From: Alphaproteobacteria bacterium
Lineage (GTDB): Bacteria > Pseudomonadota > Alphaproteobacteria > Rickettsiales > UBA8987
NCBI GenBank assembly: GCA_003531345.1
Contig: DQGZ01000174.1
Coordinates: forward strand, 1-8,722
DNA: 8,722 bases
Direction of reading: 5' to 3'
A program made the position numbers and the translations under genes. Of this stretch, positions 1 through 6,560 are shown in pieces (position 1 is the first letter of the stretch; each line of letters starts with the position of its first letter). The notes beneath the pieces are model-generated. The model made no database searches and had not been told where the DNA came from. It saw nothing but the letters and a program-made list of their open reading frames with translations.

Positions 1-603
1 TTTTACTTTAAGCACACTTGCAAAATGTAGATTTCTTCCAAAAAGAAAATCAAGAAATTTACCATAAAAGAAAAACCTGTCTCTGTAGAAAATTTCTTCT
101 AGACCGACTTCTGTTAAAATTGCTTTCCATTCTTTTCGTGTTTTAAAATTAAATGGTGTATAAACGCCAAAAGGAACGTTACCAGGCCAGTCAATTAGCG
201 CAAGGGTACACCAGTCCAGCTTTGAACTATATTGGTGGTCAAATAAGATTATCTTATCTTTGGTTACACGTTTTGCTTCTTCAAGTATAGGAATATAGTC
301 ATCAGTATGGTGCAATACGGTTATCAGCATTGAACAATCAAATTGTTTATCTTCAAATGGCAGTTTTTTTCCATCGTACTGAACTATTTTTATAGCTTCA
401 CTATTACCAGCAATAACATCAACACCAGTTATTTTTAAATCAGGGAATTTTTCTTTCAAGACCCTTGATATATTTCCATTTCCGCAACCAATATCAAGAA
501 CAGAGCCATTTGCTGGCATTAGTGGAGTTAATATTTCTATAAGTTTTTTTATTCTATGATTTCTGAGAAGCAAATCATAAGACTTCTTTAATAAAATTTT
601 CAT
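1..603 (-). CDS. Class I SAM-dependent methyltransferase (3' end cut by window edge)
   Basis: The frame reads from ATG at 603 without a stop to base 1, giving 201 codons, so the C-terminus lies outside the window. Motif I, VLDIGCGNG, is at residues 35-43. An acidic residue following a beta strand (ITGVD, D62) would bind the SAM ribose. The stretch from YDGKKLPFEDKQFD to VLHHTDD (about 76-102) is typical of the Methyltransf_11 type. A distal part with LIDWPGN and an EW element (about 136-159) follows. The family transfers a methyl group from S-adenosylmethionine to small molecules, lipids or sugars; the substrate cannot be told. The gene starts 42 bases after the stop of the autotransporter, with no hairpin between them, so co-transcription is likely. 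There is no Shine-Dalgarno before the ATG. This start is chosen because it gives the usual short helical lead-in to motif I. Family assignment is firm, role unknown. Confidence 0.85.
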   Translation of the reverse strand, partial: MKILLKKSYDLLLRNHRIKKLIEILTPLMPANGSVLDIGCGNGNISRVLKEKFPDLKITGVDVIAGNSEAIKIVQYDGKKLPFEDKQFDCSMLITVLHHTDDYIPILEEAKRVTKDKIILFDHQYSSKLDWCTLALIDWPGNVPFGVYTPFNFKTRKEWKAILTEVGLEEIFYRDRFFFYGKFLDFLFGRNLHFASVLKVK

Positions 604-645
604 TTTATGGTTTTGAGGATTAGGAATTGTTATATCAACTTATCT

Positions 646-3600
646 TCAATTCAACTTCTTTTTGATTTTTCCGAGAATTGTATAGATATTATCCTCTGAC
701 CTTGAATGCAGAGGCTGCTCTTCAGCGGAGCCAGTAATAAACACATCTGTTTTTTTATTAAACTCTTTTTCATATGCAAGCTGTGCTCGCAATGTTCTAC
801 CACTTGGAACTAATGACTGAGAAAAATTAGCAGTTGATACATCTCCAGTTAAAGGGTTAACAGCAAGAGAAACGCCATTAATAGAGCCATCAATAACCCG
901 TAAAGGCTGGCTTAATGAAAGGGTTAGGGAGTCATCTCCAAATATTTCTTTTTTAGTTAACGCTAAAGTATAAGAATCGGTTATAATATCACTTGAACCA
1001 GTGAAAGTTGATGTTGGAGCAGTATCTATGGAGGTTGAGCCAATATATCCACTGGCAAACAAGCTCCACTTACTGTTAAAATTATAATTTATATCTAGCC
1101 CACTAAATAATGTTTGCGTATTATCTGTTAGGTCAATAAGCCCCCTTGATTTTGTTCCGAACAATGTATCATACTCCATCATCATACCATTTTTAAAATT
1201 AAGCGATAAATCATCAATAGGTTTATAGTTAAATTCAAGAATAGATGAAGCAAAGCCGATAGAATTGTCATAAGTTGTTAGTAACTGGTTTTCAGTATTA
1301 GAGTTTGAAGAATATAAGCCAGTTACTTTTGAACTAAAATTCTTGTTAAAATCAAACCCAAGCTCGGTAGCAAAGGCGTTTGTATCTTTTGCGAATTGCA
1401 AATAAGGAATTTCAAAATCAACATTTGATATAAAGTTGTTTGGGTTGAAATTAGTATCTTCATTTTCAAACATTCTATGAATTTCATTAGTAAAACCTAG
1501 AGAGAGATTCGCTTTAGTTTTACTATTTGCATTGAATTTATAGTCAGCAAAGAAAGTGGTTTCCCCTGTTTCTATTGCTATTTCGTTCATTGCAAGTGCA
1601 TTATATCTTAATGAAAAATTATCATTAATTTTGCTTGTAACTAATGCAATTTCATTTGTATCTACCTCACCTACCCTATTAGATACTTCAGTTATAGGTG
1701 TATTAGTTTTTGGGTTATTAGCAGAAAAGCTAACACCAAAATCTCTGCCATAAGTGTCAATGATTGTTATACCAAAAGATTGATTTAAAGAATCTCCCAT
1801 CGGGCTATTTTGAGGGTTATTTATTTCATTATCATAACTACTGAAGGTGGATAATGTTCCTTGTGATGTAGTGGAGAAAGTGGTTTGAGCATTTGGATCC
1901 ATCGCCCTTTCCATATTTATAAGCCCCCAACCATAAACATTATCAACGCCTGCGGCACCTAAATCAGTTGCGGTTCGCCTTAAAATGTCTGCTGTTTGAA
2001 CTGCGGTTAGGAAAGACCAAGCGTTTCTTAACACTAATGCCGCCCCAGCTAAATTGGGTGCAGAAAATGAGGTTCCATTATCTTGTGAGCCACCGCTTAC
2101 CCCTGAAACTGTTGCAACGCACCAATCCTTTGCCTCTCCACACCAATTACTATAAGAGGCAATTTGACCACTTGAAGTAACAGCAATGCTTGCCAACATA
2201 GACCCGCCTAAATCTTTTGCATATCTAGCAGGTTGAGCAGGATTTCTACCGTCAATCATGCGTCCTGGATAATAAGGATCAGGTTGTCCATGCTTATTAC
2301 CATCATTTCCTGCAGAAACTATCATTAATAGATCAGCATTTTTCATACTGAAGAATTGTGATGTTGGGTAATAACTCTGACCTATATGAGCTGTTCCCCC
2401 ATAACTCATATTAATTACACCGATAGACCCAGCATTTTGAATTGCATAATTATATGCTGAATTTATAGAAGAGTTAATCAAGTTACCATTACCATCACTT
2501 ACATCATATAACCTAACTTTTGCTTCGGGTGCAGAGCCGTGAGAGGGGCCATAAACACCACCATAAACTGATATTCCACCTTTGCTATTTCCCCTAGTGG
2601 CCGCCGACCAGTTGGTAGTTTGTTCTCCGTGATAACTGCTAGTAACTGGACTTCTTATCTGCCCATCTGCTCCAGAACCAATTGCACTTCCAGAAACGGC
2701 AGATTGTCCAAAGCCAACAAACTCAATTATTCGGCTTTTATCAACATCAACATTAACATTAGCCGCCAGATTTGGAAAATCATCAATTACCAACAACTCG
2801 TGAACGCCATTTCCTAACTGTCCTCTAGCATAAGCATATTCCATTTTTATAGCGCCATTAGCGTTTGGTCCAAACCTGTTAAATTCTGAAGTAATAAAGC
2901 TAGATGGCGGCGTGTTTGGGTTAATTGCTATGGGTGATCTTCCATAAACTATACTTCCACTAGAGCTACTTGAGCTAGAAGAGCTAGAGCTACTAGAAGA
3001 TGATGAAGATGAGGAGCTACTAGAGCTAGAGGAGCTTGATGATGTGCTACTAGAAGATGATGAAGACGATGAAGAGGTACTTCCAGATGAACTAGAGCTA
3101 CTAGAGTAATATTCATTAACACAGGAAGCATCTGGAAGTATCATTCCAGTATTTCCAGTTAAGCAAGTTCCTTGATAGCACACAAAGCGATAATTTGGGT
3201 TGTAGCACGGACAATTAGGTGTGCAGGTTGAACCAGAACCACTAGAGCTACTTGATGAACTAGAAGAACTGGAGCTACTAGAAGATGATGAAGATGAGGA
3301 GCTACTAGAGCTAGAAGATGTGCTACTTCCAGATGAAGAGGAACTACTACTTGATGAGCCACTAGAGCTAGAAGAGCTACTAGAAGATGACGAAGAGGAA
3401 GAACTGCTTGAGCTTGAAGAACTTTGTGCTTCACATCTGTTCGTTGTTAGGTTACAAGTCAGCCCTAAACTTCCACTACACATTGTAATATTGGTACAGA
3501 AATTTCCGGGCTGTGGATTAACAACACAATACCCAGTAATTACAATAGAATTTGGCAAATCACCATAACACCATAATCCTGGTTGGCATTGAGAGGTGGT

Positions 3601-4848
3601 TGTACAACTACTACCTACTGGCAAACTTCCCGTTCCACCACTACTGCCAGAAGATGTACTGCTCCCCCCAGATGAAGAAGATGAACCGCTAGAAGATCCT
3701 GTATTAGTGCCAGAGCAAACCCAAGAATATGGTCTAGATTGGCAATAATTATTGCAGAAGAAAGAGCTGTAGTAAGAACCCGAACTATCACAAAAATCTA
3801 TCTGAGATATTCTGCAATATAGAGAATTAGGATAATACTGACACATTATACAAGATGGGTTAGCGCCAGTACAAGTTGATGCAAAAGTATTATAAGCGTC
3901 GGCGGTTTTTTGTTGGTTTAATGAAGAAGTTTCCAAGTCATTTATTGCCGCATACGCCATACTAGGCGTTATATCACACGGAGTTTCAGATCCTCTAGGA
4001 TAAGAACCGTTAGAGCAAGTTTCACACCAATAATCATCAAACAGAGGGTTTCCTTGCCCAGCGATAGATGGCTCACAAACAGCATATTCATAATAACTAG
4101 GTAGAACAGGAGAATCAACATTAGTTGAAGCAATAGAACCACCACCGCCGCCGCCTAAAGCAGCAGCAACACCAGCACCAGCAACTGCCACGCCGCCGAG
4201 TACCCAACTTGCTGTTGAACCCCAAAAACTCTCTTCCTTCTGGTTCTCAAGCTTTATCCTGTCATCATTATTATTAAAGCTATATCTTGTATCATTAAAC
4301 CGCCCCTGATTTATTGCCTCCCTGTTTTGCACCAGCCAAGTTAACTCCCTTATCAAAACAGGTTTATTCTTTGTATAGCCAAGCTGCGTAAGCATTTGCA
4401 GGTTTAATTTAGAAACATCTATTCCTAGTAATGTCTGAACAAAATATGGTGTTTGTGAAGGGCTATAAATTATATATTCACTTGCCATCATTATTCTTTG
4501 TGCAAACTGACCTATGTCATTTGCTGCCCCTCTAGTTGGTCCGAAAGATGCTTGCTGCGAAACTTGCTGTTGTTGAACTTGTTGCTGAACTGGGTATTGT
4601 TGCTGTGGTTGATATACTTGTTGTTGTAACGGCTGCTGATAAACACTTTGAGGATAGCCATATGAAGTAGATGGCGTTGCCGAATTATACTGCCCACTTA
4701 AGCTTCTTGGCTGCTGCGGCTGATAATAATCACTATAGCCATTTGCGGATAAAGCCTTTGTAGAAAAAGATAACAGACATAAAAAAAACAAAGCCAAATA
4801 TAGGCTAACACCAAGAAAATTACTCTTAATTTCCCCCGCTAAATTCAT
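646..4848 (-). CDS. S8 (subtilisin-like) serine protease autotransporter with Cys-rich modules and poly-Ser linkers
   Basis: This 1400-residue protein is predicted to be secreted. A signal peptide covers residues 1 to about 35 (hydrophobic core 12-29, cleavage near ALSA). It is followed by a Gln/Tyr/Pro-rich segment (42-99), a mixed segment (105-205), a Gly/Ala hydrophobic stretch ending in Gly6 (214-238), Cys-rich module 1 (258-378, 12 Cys), a Ser/Gly linker, module 2 (415-472, 8 Cys), poly-Ser (476-540), module 3 (542-576, 6 Cys) and poly-Ser (582-632). The S8 domain spans about 655-985: candidate Asp689 (VIDD), His740 (YHGE), oxyanion Asn848 (SAGND) and Ser927 (NGTSFSAP). The Cys903/Cys910 pair (CGEAKDWC) is common in S8 autotransporters. 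The domain ends with YGWGLINMERAM. Residues 986-1400 alternate polar and hydrophobic, with SLSQPLRV near the end, as in S8 autotransporter barrels; the last residue is Asn, not the usual aromatic. The ATG is the only start that keeps the signal peptide. Substrate unknown. Confidence 0.88.
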   Translation of the reverse strand: MNLAGEIKSNFLGVSLYLALFFLCLLSFSTKALSANGYSDYYQPQQPRSLSGQYNSATPSTSYGYPQSVYQQPLQQQVYQPQQQYPVQQQVQQQQVSQQASFGPTRGAANDIGQFAQRIMMASEYIIYSPSQTPYFVQTLLGIDVSKLNLQMLTQLGYTKNKPVLIRELTWLVQNREAINQGRFNDTRYSFNNNDDRIKLENQKEESFWGSTASWVLGGVAVAGAGVAAALGGGGGGSIASTNVDSPVLPSYYEYAVCEPSIAGQGNPLFDDYWCETCSNGSYPRGSETPCDITPSMAYAAINDLETSSLNQQKTADAYNTFASTCTGANPSCIMCQYYPNSLYCRISQIDFCDSSGSYYSSFFCNNYCQSRPYSWVCSGTNTGSSSGSSSSSGGSSTSSGSSGGTGSLPVGSSCTTTSQCQPGLWCYGDLPNSIVITGYCVVNPQPGNFCTNITMCSGSLGLTCNLTTNRCEAQSSSSSSSSSSSSSSSSSSSSSGSSSSSSSSSGSSTSSSSSSSSSSSSSSSSSSSSSSSSSSGSGSTCTPNCPCYNPNYRFVCYQGTCLTGNTGMILPDASCVNEYYSSSSSSSGSTSSSSSSSSSSTSSSSSSSSSSSSSSSSSSSSSSSSSSSSGSIVYGRSPIAINPNTPPSSFITSEFNRFGPNANGAIKMEYAYARGQLGNGVHELLVIDDFPNLAANVNVDVDKSRIIEFVGFGQSAVSGSAIGSGADGQIRSPVTSSYHGEQTTNWSAATRGNSKGGISVYGGVYGPSHGSAPEAKVRLYDVSDGNGNLINSSINSAYNYAIQNAGSIGVINMSYGGTAHIGQSYYPTSQFFSMKNADLLMIVSAGNDGNKHGQPDPYYPGRMIDGRNPAQPARYAKDLGGSMLASIAVTSSGQIASYSNWCGEAKDWCVATVSGVSGGSQDNGTSFSAPNLAGAALVLRNAWSFLTAVQTADILRRTATDLGAAGVDNVYGWGLINMERAMDPNAQTTFSTTSQGTLSTFSSYDNEINNPQNSPMGDSLNQSFGITIIDTYGRDFGVSFSANNPKTNTPITEVSNRVGEVDTNEIALVTSKINDNFSLRYNALAMNEIAIETGETTFFADYKFNANSKTKANLSLGFTNEIHRMFENEDTNFNPNNFISNVDFEIPYLQFAKDTNAFATELGFDFNKNFSSKVTGLYSSNSNTENQLLTTYDNSIGFASSILEFNYKPIDDLSLNFKNGMMMEYDTLFGTKSRGLIDLTDNTQTLFSGLDINYNFNSKWSLFASGYIGSTSIDTAPTSTFTGSSDIITDSYTLALTKKEIFGDDSLTLSLSQPLRVIDGSINGVSLAVNPLTGDVSTANFSQSLVPSGRTLRAQLAYEKEFNKKTDVFITGSAEEQPLHSRSEDNIYTILGKIKKKLN
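2953..3105 (-). repeat. Poly-Ser linker 2 of the S8 autotransporter
   Basis: Residues 582-632 are almost all Ser with a few Gly and Thr, joining Cys-rich module 3 to the catalytic domain. Codons mix TCN and AGY, so the serine is not a single-codon expansion, though longer DNA units recur. Polyserine linkers of this kind are known as flexible spacers between modules of secreted bacterial enzymes. Confidence 0.95.
2987..3030 (-). repeat. 44-bp direct repeat, copy in linker 2
   Basis: This 44-base stretch is identical to 3272-3315. The two copies are 285 bases apart, exactly 95 codons, so recombination between them would keep the reading frame and would delete or duplicate Cys-rich module 3. 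A shorter shared core beginning ctactagaagatga also occurs near 3046 and 3376. Confidence 0.9.
3229..3423 (-). repeat. Poly-Ser linker 1 of the S8 autotransporter
   Basis: Residues 476-540 are Ser with rare Gly and Thr, joining Cys-rich module 2 to module 3. It is built from the same kinds of DNA unit as linker 2 and also mixes TCN and AGY codons. Confidence 0.95.
3272..3315 (-). repeat. 44-bp direct repeat, copy in linker 1
   Basis: Second copy of the perfect 44-base repeat whose first copy is at 2987-3030. Similarity continues imperfectly for roughly another 15 bases on the low-coordinate side, and gatgtgctact recurs just beyond the other end in both copies. Confidence 0.9.
4552..4722 (-). 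repeat. Gln/Tyr/Pro-rich low-complexity segment of the autotransporter
   Basis: Residues 43-99, directly after the signal peptide, are dominated by Gln with Tyr, Pro, Ser and Val, in runs such as QQQVYQPQQQ. The codons are mostly CAA and CAG, giving ttg/ctg-rich DNA on the plus strand. The segment is expected to be disordered, and prion-like self-association is possible but not shown. Confidence 0.85.
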
Positions 4849-4880
4849 GATTATTTAATAAAAATTAATATTTAGTTAAA

Positions 4881-4909
4881 ATTTTAACAAAAAATCCTTG
4901 TTTCGTCAA
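4881..4909 (-). promoter_or_regulatory. Sigma70-type promoter of the autotransporter gene
   Basis: On the minus strand, TTGACG (4904-4909, 5 of 6 to the -35 consensus) is followed by a 17-base spacer and TAAAAT (4881-4886, 5 of 6 to the -10 consensus). Initiation would fall near 4874, giving a leader of about 26 bases before the ATG at 4848. This is the best promoter-like match near this gene. Confidence 0.65.
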
Positions 4910-4932
4910 TTGAATTATTAACTTTTTGTTAA
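4884..4932. repeat. Inverted repeat over the autotransporter promoter
   Basis: ttaacaaaaa at 4884-4893 is the exact reverse complement of tttttgttaa at 4923-4932, with a 29-base centre that holds the -35 box. It could be an operator or weak hairpin at the end of the rluC-like gene, but in such AT-rich DNA a 10-base match may be chance. Confidence 0.35.
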
Positions 4933-4943
4933 TTTACTGAATT

Positions 4944-5864
4944 TTATCTATTTTCTACGTTAAACCTTTCTGGAATAGGCGCTTCTATAGTTTTTGGTAT
5001 TATTTTCTCACATTTTCCAACACGATATGAATGTAAGTGCATAGTTTTACCTAAACCTTCAATAAATGCCTTGGTTCCGCCATATTTTCCATCACCTAAT
5101 ATAGGGTGTTCAATCGCTGCAAAATGCACCCTTATCTGGTGCTTTCTACCTGTTTGCGGGTAAATTTCAACTAAGCTTGCCGTTTTTCCAAAATGTTCAA
5201 GTACTTTATAATCAGTTATGGCTTTTTTTCCATCTGCCTCATCAATCACCATTTTTTCAATATCACCATTAACTACTTTACCTATTTTCACATCAATTGA
5301 GCCCTCCATCGGTAAAACTTTACCTACAACAATTGCCAAATAAGTTTTTTCTATTTTCCGATTTTTGAACTTAACACCTAGTTTCTGAGCTGTTTGCCTG
5401 TTCTTTGCTATAAGCAAAACCCCACTAGTATCTTTATCAAGCCTGTGCACTATGAAATATTGTTTGCCGCTGTGTTTTGCTATCTTCTGCAATATGCCAT
5501 CAATGCTGACCTTAACCTTGTTTCCACCCTGCGTTGCAATGCCCTGTTCTTTATCAATGGCTATTATATTTTCATCCTCATATATAATTCGTGAGTGAAA
5601 ATGGCGCTCTGCGTCTTGTTTGGTGATTTCATAAACATATTTTTCTTTATGTTCATTACCGAGCTGTCTTTCTTCTTTTATTTCAGGCATCAGAATTTCA
5701 TCACCTGTTTGAAGCACTGTGTCTTTAGTGGCTTTTACTTTATTAACCTTAATTAGTTTTTTGCGGAAAAATTTATTGGCGAGCGCAAATGGCACGTCAT
5801 TTTTCTTCAGCCATTTTTGCAGGGTTAAGCCAGAATCGAAAGATGTAACTGTAATAGTTTTCAT
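4944..5864 (-). CDS. rluC: RluA-family 23S rRNA pseudouridine synthase, RluC-like
   Basis: At 306 residues the protein has the usual RluC/RluD length. An N-terminal S4 RNA-binding domain (about 12-62, with a VNKVKATKDTVLQTGDEI element) is followed by the catalytic domain. The family motif HRLDKDTSG lies at residues 140-148, with Asp143 as the catalytic aspartate that attacks the uridine. QTGRKHQIRVH (237-247) is the second conserved block. The enzyme isomerises uridines in 23S rRNA in the cytoplasm; in E. coli RluC the sites are U955, U2504 and U2580. Which of the RluC/RluD sites this copy modifies is not certain, and the symbol rests on family resemblance and on the crcB neighbour, a pairing I recall from other alphaproteobacteria. 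Its ATG directly follows the crcB stop (TAAATG), indicating an operon with translational coupling. No Shine-Dalgarno lies at a useful distance. Confidence 0.88.
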   Translation of the reverse strand: MKTITVTSFDSGLTLQKWLKKNDVPFALANKFFRKKLIKVNKVKATKDTVLQTGDEILMPEIKEERQLGNEHKEKYVYEITKQDAERHFHSRIIYEDENIIAIDKEQGIATQGGNKVKVSIDGILQKIAKHSGKQYFIVHRLDKDTSGVLLIAKNRQTAQKLGVKFKNRKIEKTYLAIVVGKVLPMEGSIDVKIGKVVNGDIEKMVIDEADGKKAITDYKVLEHFGKTASLVEIYPQTGRKHQIRVHFAAIEHPILGDGKYGGTKAFIEGLGKTMHLHSYRVGKCEKIIPKTIEAPIPERFNVENR

Positions 5865-6239
5865 TTATTTAAATATTATATATCCTGTATAAACCGCTAA
5901 TAAACTAACCATTACAGATAACAATATATAAAAAGCCGCTTGCAGCACCTGCCCGTTATTTATAAAATGAAGAACGTCCAGTGAAAATGTAGAAAAAGTG
6001 GTAAACCCCCCTAAAAAGCCAATAACAGCTAATATATAAATATTGCTGTTTGAAATATCAGCTTGGTTCTTAATAAAAAAAGAAAATATACAGCCAATAA
6101 TAAAACTGCCCAATATATTTACAAACAGGGTTGAATTAATAAAGCCAAATATATGTGGTGGAATGGTTTTAGAAAATATATATCTTATAACTGATCCTAC
6201 ACCACCACCAACAAAAACCAGTAAAAATTTTAAAATCAT
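5865..6239 (-). CDS. crcB: Fluoride-specific ion channel CrcB/Fluc
   Basis: The product is a 124-residue protein with four hydrophobic segments (about 1-23, 30-56, 66-94, 99-122). It carries the CrcB signature: GGGVGSVIRY (11-20), NILGSF from Asn41, and GFLGGFTTFSTFS (74-86), which contains the paired phenylalanines (F82, F85) of the fluoride pathway. The family forms dual-topology dimers in the inner membrane and lets toxic fluoride leave the cell. I choose the ATG at 6239. The frame can be extended to a TTG at 6269, but that would add ten residues and overlap the divergent gene by 32 bases, and 124 residues is already the normal length. The rluC-like gene follows with no spacing. I saw no fluoride riboswitch; the upstream bases are the coding region of the divergent gene. 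Confidence 0.93.
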   Translation of the reverse strand: MILKFLLVFVGGGVGSVIRYIFSKTIPPHIFGFINSTLFVNILGSFIIGCIFSFFIKNQADISNSNIYILAVIGFLGGFTTFSTFSLDVLHFINNGQVLQAAFYILLSVMVSLLAVYTGYIIFK

Positions 6240-6501
6240 GAGCAAAGAAACCGTAGATATTATATTCAATATAACTGGTATTATCGGTACAGCAATACTT
6301 ATACTTGCTTATCTGCTGTTGCAGGCAAAAAAAATAAAATCAGATGAGATTATATATCCACTGCTCAATCTTATTGGTGCGGTATTGCTTTTAATATCGC
6401 TTTTCCGTTTCTGGAATCTGGCTTCCGTTATCATAGAATTATTCTGGATAGCGATCAGTATTTATGGAATATGGAAAGTGAAGTCTAGAACAGAAAATTA
6501 G
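6238..6501 (+). CDS. Small membrane protein, CBU_0592-like
   Basis: This 87-residue protein has three likely membrane segments (about 8-30, 38-56, 60-80). The pattern of a glycine-rich first helix with AYLLLQ, then LLNLIGAVLLLISL, then WNLASVIIELFWIAISIYGIWK matches the CBU_0592-like family of short bacterial membrane proteins, whose function is unknown. An upstream ATG at 6043 in the same frame would give 152 residues, but that extension is the antisense of crcB and has no family resemblance. I therefore use the ATG at 6238, where the family match begins. This is the only plus-strand gene in the window. It diverges from crcB with start codons sharing CATG and converges on prfA. No Shine-Dalgarno or clear promoter is visible; any promoter must lie inside crcB. 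Confidence 0.82.
   Translation: MSKETVDIIFNITGIIGTAILILAYLLLQAKKIKSDEIIYPLLNLIGAVLLLISLFRFWNLASVIIELFWIAISIYGIWKVKSRTEN
6259..6264 (-). promoter_or_regulatory. Possible -10 box for crcB
   Basis: A perfect TATAAT on the minus strand lies 19 bases before the crcB ATG at 6239, inside the divergent CBU_0592-like gene. No good -35 box sits 16-18 bases upstream, so this is tentative in AT-rich DNA. Confidence 0.3.
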
Positions 6502-6509
6502 AAACTCCA

Positions 6510-6550
6510 GAACTTCAGAATATAGGTAAGCCAAAAAAATTCTTGAGTTC
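6510..6550. terminator. Imperfect inverted repeat between convergent genes, possible weak terminator
   Basis: gaacttcagaat (6510-6521) pairs with attcttgagttc (6539-6550) at 10 of 12 positions around a 17-base loop, in the 59-base gap between the ends of the CBU_0592-like gene and prfA. It lacks a GC-rich stem and a proper U-tract after the stem on either strand, so a terminator role is doubtful. Confidence 0.25.
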
Positions 6551-6560
6551 CAAAGTTCAT

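Noticed and set aside
2953..3423. CRISPR array or noncoding satellite in the repeated region
   Set aside because: Repeats are irregular, lack unique equal-length spacers, and lie in one uninterrupted reading frame encoding serine.
2949..3434. Minus-strand frames of 60 and 91 codons rich in Leu, Val, Ala and His
   Set aside because: These are shifted frames over the same poly-Ser tracts, lying inside the real gene.
3221..3568. Plus-strand open frame of 115 codons rich in Asp, Glu and Leu
   Set aside because: It is the antisense of the poly-Ser linker of the autotransporter; the acidic/Leu composition is the mirror of Ser codons, and there is no start signal or family resemblance.
6043..6237. 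Extension of the CBU_0592-like gene to an upstream ATG (152 residues)
   Set aside because: The added 65 residues are the antisense of crcB and do not resemble the family, whose match begins at the ATG at 6238.
6240..6269. TTG start giving crcB ten more residues
   Set aside because: The ATG at 6239 gives normal family length and the conserved first helix; the TTG would overlap the divergent gene by 32 bases.
6240..6330. Fluoride riboswitch ahead of crcB
   Set aside because: No pseudoknot-forming conserved core was seen, and the bases are coding sequence of the divergent gene.
6502..6560. Strong bidirectional terminator between convergent genes
   Set aside because: The only inverted repeat is imperfect, AT-rich and lacks a U-tract after the stem; kept only as a low-confidence entry.
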